Shown: in pieces, positions 8,451 through 16,748 of the stretch
Numbering within the stretch: the stretch's first letter is position 1
Layout of the letters: each line of letters begins with the position of its first letter
Assembly (NCBI RefSeq): GCF_900182555.1
Contig: NZ_FXTH01000006.1
Span: forward strand, 213,567 to 277,566
Length of the DNA stretch: 64,000 bases
Origin: Fodinibius sediminis
Lineage (GTDB): Bacteria; Bacteroidota; Rhodothermia; Balneolales; Balneolaceae
Direction: 5' to 3'
Made by a program: the position numbers and the translations under genes
The notes under the pieces: model-generated
The model's database searches: none
Seen by the model: only the letters and a program-made list of their open reading frames with translations
What the model was told of the DNA's origin: nothing

Positions 8451-9071
8451 TTACTGGCTTATGCCGACCAGCCAGTTTCGGAATTCCGGTGCGCTGTAAT
8501 CCGCGATGCCCTCTTTTTTGTAGATGACCTGCCCTTTTTTGGAAATCACATAGGTGGATGGGATATAGGGACTTTGAAGCACCTGCGGCATTCCTGAAGT
8601 CGGAAAATAGTAGGGCATGGAAAATTCTTTTCCTTTCATGAAATTCACCGCTTTCTCGGGCTCTTCGTCGAGTGAGATCAATAGGAATTCTATATTGTCA
8701 TTTTCTCCCACTTCTTCATAAAGGGTTTCAATAGTTGGCATTTCCGCCACGCAGGGAGGGCACCAGGAGGCCCAGACATTGATGAAGAGCACCTTGCCCT
8801 CGAAATCCCGGAGAGTTCGCTGTTCGCCTTTGGGCGTAACCAGGGACAGCTGTTGGCTATCCCCTGAGAGAAAAGGCCCTTCCACGGTGGTAACCTCGTG
8901 TGCATTGGCATCGAAAAGACCGGTCCACAGCAGCGCGCGCTGCATCGTACCCAGAACTTCGGTATGTAAACCGGTCAGGTAGAGGATAGCCACTACGGCC
9001 GCTATGCCCAGCCATTCCAATAGGCTGCGCTTAAATCCTGAAGATTTCTTATTTTTGTTTTCTGTATTCAT
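8451..9071 (-). CDS. TlpA-like membrane-anchored thioredoxin
   Basis: The 206-residue protein has a lysine-rich start, one membrane anchor (residues 21-40) and a periplasmic thioredoxin fold with the redox motif W-C-P-P-C at Cys104 and Cys107. The context N-V-W-A-S-W-C-P-P-C-x-x-E-M-P is typical of the AhpC/TSA-Redoxin TlpA/ResA group, which reduces disulfides in secreted proteins or in cytochrome c maturation. A cis-proline region (Y-I-P-S-T-Y-V-I) follows. A second TlpA-like gene lies immediately upstream on the same strand at 9138-9716, 66 bases away, so the two are probably one operon. No cytochrome maturation genes are near. Confidence 0.88.
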   Translation of the reverse strand: MNTENKNKKSSGFKRSLLEWLGIAAVVAILYLTGLHTEVLGTMQRALLWTGLFDANAHEVTTVEGPFLSGDSQQLSLVTPKGEQRTLRDFEGKVLFINVWASWCPPCVAEMPTIETLYEEVGENDNIEFLLISLDEEPEKAVNFMKGKEFSMPYYFPTSGMPQVLQSPYIPSTYVISKKGQVIYKKEGIADYSAPEFRNWLVGISQ

Positions 9072-9137
9072 CTTGGTGTGTATTTAAATTCTTTGTTCTG
9101 TTCTTGGAATGACCCTGGTCGGCTCATTTCAAATACG

Positions 9138-9716
9138 CTAGCGGCTGGCCAGTTTTTCCAGGGCCGGCTTGATCATGTTTTTGTTGACCATACCGGGAGC
9201 GACATATTCCACTTTGCCCTTTTTGTTGATGATAAAAGTCATTGGGATTCCCCGAAATGGTCCATAGCCATCAAAGACAGAGCCGTCATCGACTACCAGG
9301 GGATAATTAACCTTATATTTTTTGGCAAAGGGACGAACCACTTCCCAGCCCTCTTCATCAAGAGAGACTCCTACAAAAAGAACCCCATCCTCACGCATTT
9401 CCTCCTGTATTTCCACGAAGTCAGGGATCTCTTTTCGGCAAGGGCCGCACCAGGTAGCCCATATATTGAGTACGACGACCTTGCCTTCATGGTCGGAAAG
9501 TGTAAAGCGCTCGCCATTCATTTTTTCGAGGGTGAAGTCCGGGGCGTCTTTGAGTTTGCGGCTCGTATCGGTCCGGGAAGCTTCAGCCGGATATGATGCG
9601 GAAGCCGTGACGGCCGGTGACTGGACTTGGCTGTTTTTACGGTCGGCCGCGCAGGAGGCGATCATAAGTGAAAAAAGAATAACTGCTGGTATCAAGTGTG
9701 TACTGATGAATTTCAT
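9138..9716 (-). CDS. TlpA/ResA-like thioredoxin lipoprotein
   Basis: A 192-residue lipoprotein (lipobox I-A-S-C, Cys22) with a thioredoxin fold starting near residue 57. The active site is W-C-G-P-C at residues 89-93, and the following C-x-x-E-I-P-D-F and D-E-E-G-W-E motifs are those of ResA/TlpA-type thiol-disulfide reductases. It probably acts in the periplasm, attached to the inner or outer membrane. It is the first gene of a pair with the membrane-anchored TlpA-like protein at 8451-9071. The two copies have different anchors (lipid versus transmembrane), which suggests they work on different partners or sides of a relay. Confidence 0.88.
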   Translation of the reverse strand: MKFISTHLIPAVILFSLMIASCAADRKNSQVQSPAVTASASYPAEASRTDTSRKLKDAPDFTLEKMNGERFTLSDHEGKVVVLNIWATWCGPCRKEIPDFVEIQEEMREDGVLFVGVSLDEEGWEVVRPFAKKYKVNYPLVVDDGSVFDGYGPFRGIPMTFIINKKGKVEYVAPGMVNKNMIKPALEKLASR

Positions 9717-9897
9717 GGTATGAGAAAATACGTTAATTCGCTTAGTGTATATATGGGCGATCGGGTTTCAGAGTGTTTGCGGTTTATAATGCCCGGTATG
9801 CCCTGCGGACTGGCAAAGGTGTGCAGAAGGAAGAATCATACTGTATCCAGGGAGATCGGCGCCTCGACAGATGGATATGATATACTTTGCCCGTGTG

Positions 9898-10314
9898 CTA
9901 AGCGTATTGCGGGGGGTCGGGTATACGTATTACAAAAAGCTGGGAGTGCAGGGTTGTCAGATGCTTTATGAGCGAATACTCTTTGTGCAGCTCAGGCGAT
10001 GGCATGGCATGCGCCGGTATCAGGTGAATACTTGAATTGCAATTATTGATCCTGATCTTTTTCCCGGTATCAGGATCGGAAGTAGGGAGATCAAAAACCG
10101 TTTTGGACTCTTGCACCTTGCCGAAAGAAAAGAGGTTTTTCTTTGGACAGTTGGGAGACCACTGCACTGCCTTTGTTGTCAGCTCGGGTAGCTGGTGAAC
10201 CTGATATACGGCAGTGGCCGTCCGGGACAGGATTGATCCGGTGAAGACCAAAAGTAATAGGAGACCTGTATGTCGGATGTAATCAGTCAACAAAGCTGTT
10301 TGAGAAGATGACAA
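9898..10314 (-). CDS. Hypothetical protein (138 aa), one hydrophobic segment
   Basis: An open frame of 138 residues with one hydrophobic segment near residues 15-30 and no recognised domain. The end (F-V-I-R-I-P-D-P-P-Q) and the presence of a polar middle are compatible with a small secreted or anchored protein. It lies in a stretch of about 790 bases between the TlpA genes and the OmpA gene that otherwise lacks a gene. There is no clear ribosome-binding site and no family I recognise, so it may also be a chance frame. Confidence 0.4.
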   Translation of the reverse strand: MSSSQTALLTDYIRHTGLLLLLVFTGSILSRTATAVYQVHQLPELTTKAVQWSPNCPKKNLFSFGKVQESKTVFDLPTSDPDTGKKIRINNCNSSIHLIPAHAMPSPELHKEYSLIKHLTTLHSQLFVIRIPDPPQYA

Positions 10315-10440
10315 TTTAAGTGACGCAAGTTAGCCAGTTTTTAACGGGATATCCAAATTTTTATTGCTGTTGAGCAAAGGCTTTCATGTGTGAGATCAAG
10401 GGCGAAAGGCGATGGGTTCAGCTTCGCGGGCACGCCATAT

Positions 10441-10473
10441 AAAAAAAGGCGGCCCTGCTGACAGGGCCGCCTT
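10441..10473 (-). terminator. Rho-independent terminator of the OmpA gene
   Basis: A 12-bp perfect stem (10446-10457 with 10462-10473) closes a four-base loop and on the minus strand is followed by a run of U from the A-tract at 10441-10447. It lies about 30 bases past the stop of the OmpA-like gene. Confidence 0.85.
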
Positions 10474-10502
10474 GGAAAATTACTGAGAAAATACGCAGAG
10501 GG

Positions 10503-11399
10503 TTAGTTGGCTGCCGGTTTCATGTCGAACGGACTCAGTGGTATGGTTTCCACACGTCGGTTCTTGCGGCATCCCTGTCCCGGATCCTGATCCATGCAGG
10601 GAACAGGTGCTTTTCCTAAACCGCGGACCGTAAGTCGGCTTTCAGCTACGCCGTTCTTGATATAGAATCGGGCTACCTCTTCGGCACGACGCTGGCTGAG
10701 GCGCAGGTTGTACTGGTCGCCGCCCACGTGATCGGTATAGCCTTCAATGCGTACATGGAATTTCGCTGCGCCCATGATGGCTTTTGCGTTTTCCCTGAGG
10801 ATGCGGGCTGCTGCCTGGTCGATATTGGAACGGTCAAAATCAAAGTTAACCACATCCAGGTCGCTCTGTCGCAGGTAGGGCGGATCCTTGGGATCGTTGG
10901 GATCGGTTCCCAGTTCGAGTTCCTGGGAGTCGGTAAATCCATCGCCGTCAGTGTCTGCGTTATTGGGATCCGTATTGTGTTCCGTCACTTCATCATAGTC
11001 GCTGATGCTGTCGCCGTCGCTGTCGACGGCATTGGGATCGGTGCGATATTCATTTACTTCCTGTCCATCCGTCAGCCCATCGCCGTCACTGTCTTCTGCG
11101 TTGGGATCGGTGTTGTAGGAATTGACTTCCTCTCCGTCTGAGAGTCCGTCACCGTCAGAATCGGCTTCGAGGGGATCGGTATCGTATTCGTTCACTTCAT
11201 CCCCGTCCGTTAATCCGTCGCCGTCGGTATCAGCATTATTGGGATCCGTGCCCAGGGTTTTTTCCCGTGCATCGGTCAACCCATCGCCATCAGTATCAAC
11301 GTTTTGTACCACCTCTTCACTCGAACTACACCCATATTGTACGAGTGTACCGCCTATTAACATAAACGATATTAAAAAAATATTGAGAGCTCTTTTCAT
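10503..11399 (-). CDS. OmpA family lipoprotein with thrombospondin type 3 repeats
   Basis: A 298-residue protein with a signal and a Cys24 after V-Q-Y-G (an imperfect lipobox), then six calcium-binding thrombospondin type 3 repeats between about residues 35 and 175. The repeats follow the pattern D-x-D-G-D-G-L-T-D-x spaced by about 23 residues; the fifth is altered (D-S-D-G-D-S-I-S-D). The C-terminal half is an OmpA peptidoglycan-binding domain, with E-G-Y-T-D, Y-N-L-x-L-S-x-R-R-A and G-L-G-K. Such proteins link the outer membrane to the cell wall and bind calcium through the repeats. A terminator follows. Upstream, AGGAG precedes the start, and TATTTAGT with a TTG about 20 bases before may be its promoter. 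Confidence 0.92.
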   Translation of the reverse strand: MKRALNIFLISFMLIGGTLVQYGCSSSEEVVQNVDTDGDGLTDAREKTLGTDPNNADTDGDGLTDGDEVNEYDTDPLEADSDGDGLSDGEEVNSYNTDPNAEDSDGDGLTDGQEVNEYRTDPNAVDSDGDSISDYDEVTEHNTDPNNADTDGDGFTDSQELELGTDPNDPKDPPYLRQSDLDVVNFDFDRSNIDQAAARILRENAKAIMGAAKFHVRIEGYTDHVGGDQYNLRLSQRRAEEVARFYIKNGVAESRLTVRGLGKAPVPCMDQDPGQGCRKNRRVETIPLSPFDMKPAAN

Positions 11400-11554
11400 A
11401 ATGATAATCTCCTGTAAAAAATTTAGAATTTAAGGTACTAAATATGTGGTTGTACAGAATCAAAGGCAAAAAATATTTGATTCAAAAAAATATCAAACAG
11501 CGACCCTTGATTAAAGGAATGCATAAAATGTTAGCATTAGTTCAATAAACCACT

Positions 11555-11562
11555 TATATTTG
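11555..11562 (+). promoter_or_regulatory. Promoter -7 element of tRNA-Ala
   Basis: TATATTTG matches the TAnnTTTG -7 element of Bacteroidota sigma-A promoters. It lies 12 bases before the tRNA 5' end, the expected distance. The upstream -33 TTG is only weakly seen (TTAG about 18 bases before). Confidence 0.55.
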
Positions 11563-11574
11563 CACACTCGAATT

Positions 11575-11648
<74 letters not shown>

Positions 11649-11781
11649 CTTTTCTTTTCCTTTCCAAATACAGCAGCGTACAGGCCCATCCCGGCATGCT
11701 GTTAGGAGATACTTTTTTGATCTGCAAATGTTCCGAATTATGGAGACAGGAGGCAGGAAGGGAAATTAGTCCTGATTTTTG

Positions 11782-11814
11782 TTTGCCATTCACCCATTGG
11801 ATCCCGTATCTTAG
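11782..11814 (+). promoter_or_regulatory. Promoter of the SRP RNA gene
   Basis: TTTG at 11782-11785, a 21-base spacer and TATCTTAG at 11807-11814 match the Bacteroidota-type -33/-7 promoter. The expected transcription start, six to seven bases downstream, is exactly where the SRP RNA stem begins (11821). Confidence 0.6.
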
Positions 11815-11820
11815 GACTTC

Positions 11821-11930
11821 GAGGGTAGGCCCTGCGCAGCCAGCTCCCTCTCAACTCCGTCAGGACCGGAAGGTAGCAGCGGTAGGAGGTCGTAGCGGCG
11901 TGATGCAGGTTGCTTACCCTCTCTTTTTTT
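11821..11930 (+). ncRNA. ffs: Signal recognition particle RNA (4.5S-type), with terminator tail
   Basis: The RNA forms one long hairpin: GAGGGTA at the 5' end (11821-11827) pairs with TACCCTC (11915-11921), CCTGC pairs with GCAGG, and the apical part contains GTCAGGACCGGAAGGTAGCAGC-type domain IV elements, including the GGAA tetraloop and the AGCAG asymmetric loop that bind Ffh. A run of T at 11923-11929 ends transcription. The size of about 100 nucleotides suits the short bacterial SRP RNA, without an Alu domain. It targets ribosomes making membrane and secreted proteins. Confidence 0.92.
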
Positions 11931-12072
11931 ACCCTCCTCAGTAGATTATTCCGCTCCCACCGCATTGTTATCAGTGCTCAGGCGAACACAAGCACGTAAC
12001 AGTAATTGACTACCATGGCAGGGATTGTGGTTTCCACCTATTGGCCCGGCGGAAGCAGTCGATAATGGATGG

Positions 12073-13056
12073 TCAGGTGAGAGATGGTTTCTTTTGACCG
12101 GTGGCCAGCTTGCGGCTGATATCATTGGAGATATGTTCCGCATGAATGCGGGTATTTTCAATAAAGAGGCTGTTGGTATCCATTCCTCCACACACGACAC
12201 CGGCAACATAGAGGCCTTGGCGGTTCGTTTCGAGCGTTTTATCATCGTACACCGGCATACGTTTGCTGTCATCGGTCAGTGCGATGCCAAAGCGGGTCAT
12301 CAGCTCAAAGTTAGGCTGGTAGCCGGTCATTGCAAGCACAAAATCATTGGGGATGGTCTTGATGCCGTCCGGCGTTTTGAGCACAACTTCATCCGGCTTT
12401 ATTTCTTGTACCTCTGTGTTAAAATAGCCGGTGATTTCATTATTTTTGATACGGTTTTCAATATCCGGTTTCACCCAGTACTTTACGGTGTCCTTAATGT
12501 GGCCATCTCGAACAGCAAGGGTAACATTGGCGTGCGCCCTATAGGTTTCCAGGGCTGCATCCACGGCCGAGTTCCCTCCGCCGATTACCAGTACGTCCTG
12601 CCAGGCATAGGCGTGGGCCTCATCATAATAGTGCCGTACCTTGTCCAGCTCCTCACCCGGTATGTTCATCAGCCGCGCAATGTCATAAAATCCGGTCGCC
12701 ACCACTACCTTGGAGGCTGCATACTGCCCGTGGTCGGTCTTGACAAGGAACTGTTCATCCTCGCCGTCTATGGCCTGGACCTCTTCGTACAGGTGCACAT
12801 CCAGGTTGTAGCTTTCCGCCGCCCGCCGGTAGTATTCGAGGGCTTCGCGGCGCGTGGGTTTTGGATTATGCGAGATGAAAGGGACCTCTCCGATCTCCAG
12901 CCGCTCGGAGGTTGAAAAGAAGGTCATGTCCTTGGGATAATGGAAAATACTGTTGACCAGGCTGCCCCGTTCGATGATCTTCGAAGAAATCCCTTTGCGC
13001 TGAAGCTCAATAGCCGTAGCAAGTCCGATGGGGCCAGCCCCTACAATGATAACCAT
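12073..13056 (-). CDS. ypdA: YpdA family putative bacillithiol disulfide reductase
   Basis: The 327-residue flavoprotein has an N-terminal FAD dinucleotide fold (V-G-A-G-P-I-G-L-A-T-A, residues 5-15) and a second NADPH fold (V-I-G-G-G-N-S-A-V-D-A-A near residue 158). The S-I-F-H-Y-P-K-D-M-T-F-F-S-T-S-E segment near residues 36-51 is characteristic of YpdA, which lacks the CxxC active site of thioredoxin reductases and recycles oxidised bacillithiol with NADPH. This implies that the organism makes bacillithiol; no bsh genes are in the window. The gene is a single unit between SRP RNA and the basic-protein gene. Confidence 0.88.
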   Translation of the reverse strand: MVIIVGAGPIGLATAIELQRKGISSKIIERGSLVNSIFHYPKDMTFFSTSERLEIGEVPFISHNPKPTRREALEYYRRAAESYNLDVHLYEEVQAIDGEDEQFLVKTDHGQYAASKVVVATGFYDIARLMNIPGEELDKVRHYYDEAHAYAWQDVLVIGGGNSAVDAALETYRAHANVTLAVRDGHIKDTVKYWVKPDIENRIKNNEITGYFNTEVQEIKPDEVVLKTPDGIKTIPNDFVLAMTGYQPNFELMTRFGIALTDDSKRMPVYDDKTLETNRQGLYVAGVVCGGMDTNSLFIENTRIHAEHISNDISRKLATGQKKPSLT

Positions 13057-13250
13057 GATGCAGTAGTCGTTAATCTTAATTTTGGTGTTAAATTATGGAT
13101 GATAAAACAATTAATTGAATATTATATGAATTCGTTTCTGTACCGGGCAAAATCCTGACTTGCCTCTTGATCTCGCCTTGTCCGCTGTTCAGCCGGTTAA
13201 AAGATTTTACGGGACCAACCATTTTGTGTGGAAACAATGGCCGTGAGGCC

Positions 13251-13313
13251 GTTGTCATCAGGATGAGAGGTATATAATGACAACAGGGATTGCCCCTTGC
13301 GAGACAATCCCTG
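13251..13313. repeat. Two overlapping inverted repeats
   Basis: GTTGTCAT (13251-13258) is repeated inverted as ATGACAAC (13277-13284), and CAGGGATTG (13284-13292) pairs with CAATCCCTG (13305-13313). The second hairpin lies 25 bases beyond the stop of the minus-strand basic-protein gene and may be its terminator, but a U-tract is lacking. The two repeats share base 13284. Confidence 0.5.
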
Positions 13314-13338
13314 CTATTTGTACCTCCGAAGAAAGTTG

Positions 13339-14358
13339 TCAGTTACCGCGCCCGCGACTGCGTCCTCCGCGCCGGCTTTTGCTTTTCCTGCTGTTTCCTT
13401 TTTTGCGGACCGTGCCCCGGCTTTTCCGGCTACTGTTTGATTGACGGACCTTGCGATGGCGATTTTCCGATTTTCGCTTGGCAGGGCGAACCGCCTTTCG
13501 CTGCTTGCGGCTGTGCCGCTTTTGGATGCGGGCCTTGCGGCTGGATCTTTTTGTCCGGTTGGACCTCACCTTTTTTCGCTTGTGGATCCGACGCTTGGAC
13601 TGCCGGGGGGACCGGCTTTGAATTTTTCGTTTTTTAGGTGAGCGGTATACGGAGTTTCCGCGTCCTTTTCGGTGCTGTTTTCCGCGAATTTTTTTTCGGG
13701 CTTTGCTCCGGTCCACCTTCGAAGCGCGCTTTACGGCTCCGGACCGGTAGGCATCTCGTCCCTTCTGCCTGCGGTATCGCGAGCGTGCATTATGGGCATT
13801 TCTTCTTAACCGCTTGACGCGTTTTCGATACCGCTTTTCAATATGGGCATAATGCTTTCTTTTTTGCATGCGGGCCCGGTATCTTCTCACTTTGGGGTGA
13901 ATGTGGTAGGCCCATCGATCGGGCAGGCGGTGTCTTGGAGCGCGCAGGAACGAAAAAGTCAGTCCATCCAGCCATATTTGTACGGAATAATAGGGCGAAT
14001 GGTAGTCGTTGTAGGTGAAACGGTGGCGATGATACCAGTCCCGTCCCCGCAGCCGGATCAGCAGTCCGCGGTCTCTGAAGCCATCGCGATACCCGGCCTC
14101 ATAGATGTCGATATCACGGACCAGGTCGTAGAAGCGGTAATCGTTGTAATAGGCATCGTTAACCCCGTCCATATAGCCTTTCAGGTAGGCGGCCTGATAG
14201 GAATCCCGGTAGTAACGGTGGGAGTGACCGAGGTTCAGCTGAAAGTGAACAAAGGGTTTAAACGATTGATAGCTTAATTCTATATAGGTAGATTGCGCAG
14301 CCAGCGGCACGTTAAAAAATGCAATAAATAATGTCGTAACAAATACTTTTCTAATCAT
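13339..14358 (-). CDS. Secreted hyper-basic Arg/Lys-rich protein, unknown function
   Basis: A 339-residue protein with a clear signal peptide (residues 1-21, ending P-L-A-A-Q). The next 140 residues are rich in Tyr, Asp, Arg and His with short repeats such as Y-x-D-G and Y-x-A-G-Y-x-D-G. From about residue 150 to the end the sequence is almost only Arg, Lys, Ser, Gly and Gln, without acidic residues. The predicted isoelectric point must be extremely high. No family is recognised. Because it is exported, binding to anionic envelope polymers, extracellular DNA or calcium-rich surface material is conceivable. The tail composition, histone- or protamine-like, makes the reading frame look odd, but the signal peptide, the GGAGGTTG ribosome-binding site and the lack of an alternative gene support it. 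Confidence 0.75.
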   Translation of the reverse strand: MIRKVFVTTLFIAFFNVPLAAQSTYIELSYQSFKPFVHFQLNLGHSHRYYRDSYQAAYLKGYMDGVNDAYYNDYRFYDLVRDIDIYEAGYRDGFRDRGLLIRLRGRDWYHRHRFTYNDYHSPYYSVQIWLDGLTFSFLRAPRHRLPDRWAYHIHPKVRRYRARMQKRKHYAHIEKRYRKRVKRLRRNAHNARSRYRRQKGRDAYRSGAVKRASKVDRSKARKKIRGKQHRKGRGNSVYRSPKKRKIQSRSPRQSKRRIHKRKKVRSNRTKRSSRKARIQKRHSRKQRKAVRPAKRKSENRHRKVRQSNSSRKSRGTVRKKGNSRKSKSRRGGRSRGRGN

Positions 14359-14559
14359 AACAACCTCCTGCTTGGGTCTGATTTAATGATGCTGCTTATT
14401 AATATCAACTATTCGGCGGCATGCCAATAGCATGATAATGTTAAATTTCCCGATTGCTCAGTGGTATGGTTTTGAGTGCATCATGCGTGAAATAGCGGTT
14501 GGCAGCACCTGTAAATTTCAGTATCATCCGTATCGATTAATTAACTTCGAGTTCTATTC

Positions 14560-15912
14560 ATGAACGACTGGATCGTCATTTTACCGCCGATAGTTGCCAT
14601 AGGAATAGCCCTGTGGCGGCGGGAAGTGATTTTATCGCTGTTGGCTGCCCTCTTTCTGTCGGAATGGATGGTGGCCTCCTATCATCCCGGCAGCGCCTTT
14701 ACCGGGCTGCTGGAGCGACTGGTGACCGTTTTTGAAAATCCATCGAATACCAGCGTGCTGCTTTTCAGCCTTATGGTGGGCGCACTGATCGAGTTTATCA
14801 AGACTTCGGGCGGGGTAAGCGCCCTGGTACAGCGGCTTTCGGCGATCGGGCTGACCAAGACGCCGCGCCAAGTGGGTATGCTGACGACCATCACGGGCAT
14901 TTTTATTTTTATTGAGACCAATCTGAGTATCCTTACGGCGGGAATCCTTTCGCGCGGGCTTTTCGATAAGTTTGACATGAGCCGTGAGCGGCTGGCTTAT
15001 GTTGTTGATTCAACCTGTGCGCCTGTGGCCGTTCTTATTCTGTTGAACGGATGGGGAGCCTATCTCTTGGGGCTGATTGGCAATTACGAGATTGAAAACC
15101 CGGTTTCCGTTCTGGCTGCAACGATCCCGCTGAATTTTTATGCTCTCCTCACGCTCGGCCTTGTCTTCTATACGGTATTGACAGGCAGGGTATACGGGCC
15201 GATGAAAAAACTGGAGACCCATGATGGGGAAACGGATATGGATGACACGGAACCACCGACCAATGCTCGGTATATGCTGGTTCCGCTGGCTGTAATGACG
15301 GGGGGGATCCTCTTTTTCCTGTGGCTGACCGGGGATGGAAATATCATGGAAGGGGAGGGGGCTACCTCGGTGCTCTGGGCTACGGCCCTGGCCATAGCTG
15401 TGGGATACCTGCTGCTTCGCTTTGAAGGGGTGTACACCCACAGGGAGCTGGTGGATCTTTCATTTGAAGGCATGAGTAACCTGCTGCCGCTGGTTACCAT
15501 CGTTCTTCTTTCCATTGCGCTGGGAATGAGTTTACAGGATCTGGGCACCGGGAGCTACATTTCTTCGCTCATCGGCGTTTTTTTGCCACGGTATCTGATT
15601 ATTCCCCTTATTTTTCTGGCTTCAGGGGCCATTGCCTTTACCACCGGCACCTCATGGGGGACTTTTGCCCTCATGATTCCCATTGGTATTCCCCTCGCTC
15701 TGGATCTGGGGCTTGCGGTCCCTCTTCTACTCTCAGCCGTCATCGGGGGCGGGGTATTCGGCGATCACTGTTCTCCTATTTCCGATACTACGCTCATGTC
15801 CTCATTGGCTGCCGGCTGCGATCATCTTGACCATGTTAAAACACAGCTGCCCTATGCTCTTGTCACGGGTGGAATAACATTTATCCTGTATCTTGTCATC
15901 GGCTTGATCTGA
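14560..15912 (+). CDS. nhaC: NhaC-type Na+/H+ antiporter
   Basis: A 450-residue protein with about eleven membrane spans. The C-terminal motif G-D-H-C-S-P-I-S-D-T-T-L-M-S-S, followed by A-G-C-D-H-L-D-H-V-K-T-Q-L-P-Y-A, is the family signature of NhaC-like antiporters, and F-T-T-G-T-S-W-G-T-F and the early T-x-I-F-I-F-I-E-T-N-L-S are also family-like. It would exchange sodium for protons across the inner membrane, in line with a salty or alkaline habitat. It stands alone, with the next gene convergent 14 bases away. Confidence 0.9.
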   Translation: MNDWIVILPPIVAIGIALWRREVILSLLAALFLSEWMVASYHPGSAFTGLLERLVTVFENPSNTSVLLFSLMVGALIEFIKTSGGVSALVQRLSAIGLTKTPRQVGMLTTITGIFIFIETNLSILTAGILSRGLFDKFDMSRERLAYVVDSTCAPVAVLILLNGWGAYLLGLIGNYEIENPVSVLAATIPLNFYALLTLGLVFYTVLTGRVYGPMKKLETHDGETDMDDTEPPTNARYMLVPLAVMTGGILFFLWLTGDGNIMEGEGATSVLWATALAIAVGYLLLRFEGVYTHRELVDLSFEGMSNLLPLVTIVLLSIALGMSLQDLGTGSYISSLIGVFLPRYLIIPLIFLASGAIAFTTGTSWGTFALMIPIGIPLALDLGLAVPLLLSAVIGGGVFGDHCSPISDTTLMSSLAAGCDHLDHVKTQLPYALVTGGITFILYLVIGLI

Positions 15913-15926
15913 AGAGGATTCATCCG

Positions 15927-16745
15927 CTACAGCAGGAGGATGGAATTGGGAAGTTCTTCCAAAAGGCTGGAGATATTGGGCTGCGACTCCTGTCGCTGAA
16001 CGAGATATATGGCATTGCGGTGAGACCGTAGGAATTCCACGTCCATATGGCGGTGGACTTCACTTTTGTCCCTGATACTGGAGCCGGAAAGTTCCGGGGC
16101 TTCTGGGGCTCCCGGCTCCGTCTTCAGGAAGGGCCAGCCCTCAGGAATATGGAAAGGATAAGGCCAGAAAAGATGCATATCCCTTTGCAATAGCCGGCTC
16201 AGGCCGAACGTCCAGCGAATGACTTCGGCACTTTCCTCCGGAGTGGTACAGATCCCAATGACATTATGGGGCCATGAGGCTCCGTTGTTCCATACCAGCA
16301 CCGGTGCGGGGCTGTTCCGGGCCAGGAAATGGGCCGTACTTCCGACAGAAGCACGACGGCCGAAGGGCTGGGCATTGCGACCGATAACGACCAGGTCCAC
16401 CTGGCTTGCGGCCTTCATGATTTCATTGTTGATAGTCCCGCGCACCGACTGGTAGGAATAGTGTATTTTCAGCGATTCGCTGTACTGGGTAAATACATGC
16501 TGCAGCCGTGCTTTCAGGGCCTCCGACTGTTCCCGGATGTGCTGTTCGGTAAGAGGGATAAGTTCTCCTGTGTAACTGCTCGTCTGCTGAGTGAAGTTCA
16601 GCTGGCAGGCTTCGAACCATTCCTGGTCTTCAATATACAGGGCCTGAAGCTTTGCAGACGACCGGCGGGCCAATTCAGCCGCAGCTTTAAATCCGGCAGT
16701 GGAGCCGGAGGGATCCAGGGCAACCAATATGGAGGATAGTCTCAT
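15927..16745 (-). CDS. Universal stress protein, UspA-type
   Basis: The 272-residue protein has an N-terminal UspA domain: start M-R-L-S-S-I-L-V-A-L-D-P-S-G, a V-D-L-V-V-I-G-R-N near residue 130 and the ATP-binding-like G-S-T-A-H-F-L-A-R-N-S-P-A-P-V-L-V-W. The second half (residues 160-272) resembles a shorter, diverged Usp repeat without the glycine motif. It lies three bases from the end of the Lon-like protease gene on the same strand, so the two are probably co-transcribed as a stress unit. Function beyond stress or nucleotide binding cannot be told. Confidence 0.85.
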   Translation of the reverse strand: MRLSSILVALDPSGSTAGFKAAAELARRSSAKLQALYIEDQEWFEACQLNFTQQTSSYTGELIPLTEQHIREQSEALKARLQHVFTQYSESLKIHYSYQSVRGTINNEIMKAASQVDLVVIGRNAQPFGRRASVGSTAHFLARNSPAPVLVWNNGASWPHNVIGICTTPEESAEVIRWTFGLSRLLQRDMHLFWPYPFHIPEGWPFLKTEPGAPEAPELSGSSIRDKSEVHRHMDVEFLRSHRNAIYLVQRQESQPNISSLLEELPNSILLL

Positions 16746-16748
16746 TTT

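Noticed and set aside
10728..11141. Hydrophobic plus-strand frame opposite the OmpA repeats
   Set aside because: It is the shadow of the repetitive thrombospondin type 3 coding on the minus strand.
10940..11310. Tandem DNA repeat or CRISPR-like pattern
   Set aside because: The periodicity comes from the coding repeats of the thrombospondin type 3 motifs; units differ and spacers are not unique.
12025..12915. Plus-strand frame opposite ypdA
   Set aside because: A shadow of the ypdA gene on the other strand.
13290..13641. Plus-strand Cys/Gly-rich frame
   Set aside because: It is the complement of the Arg/Lys-rich tail of the basic protein.
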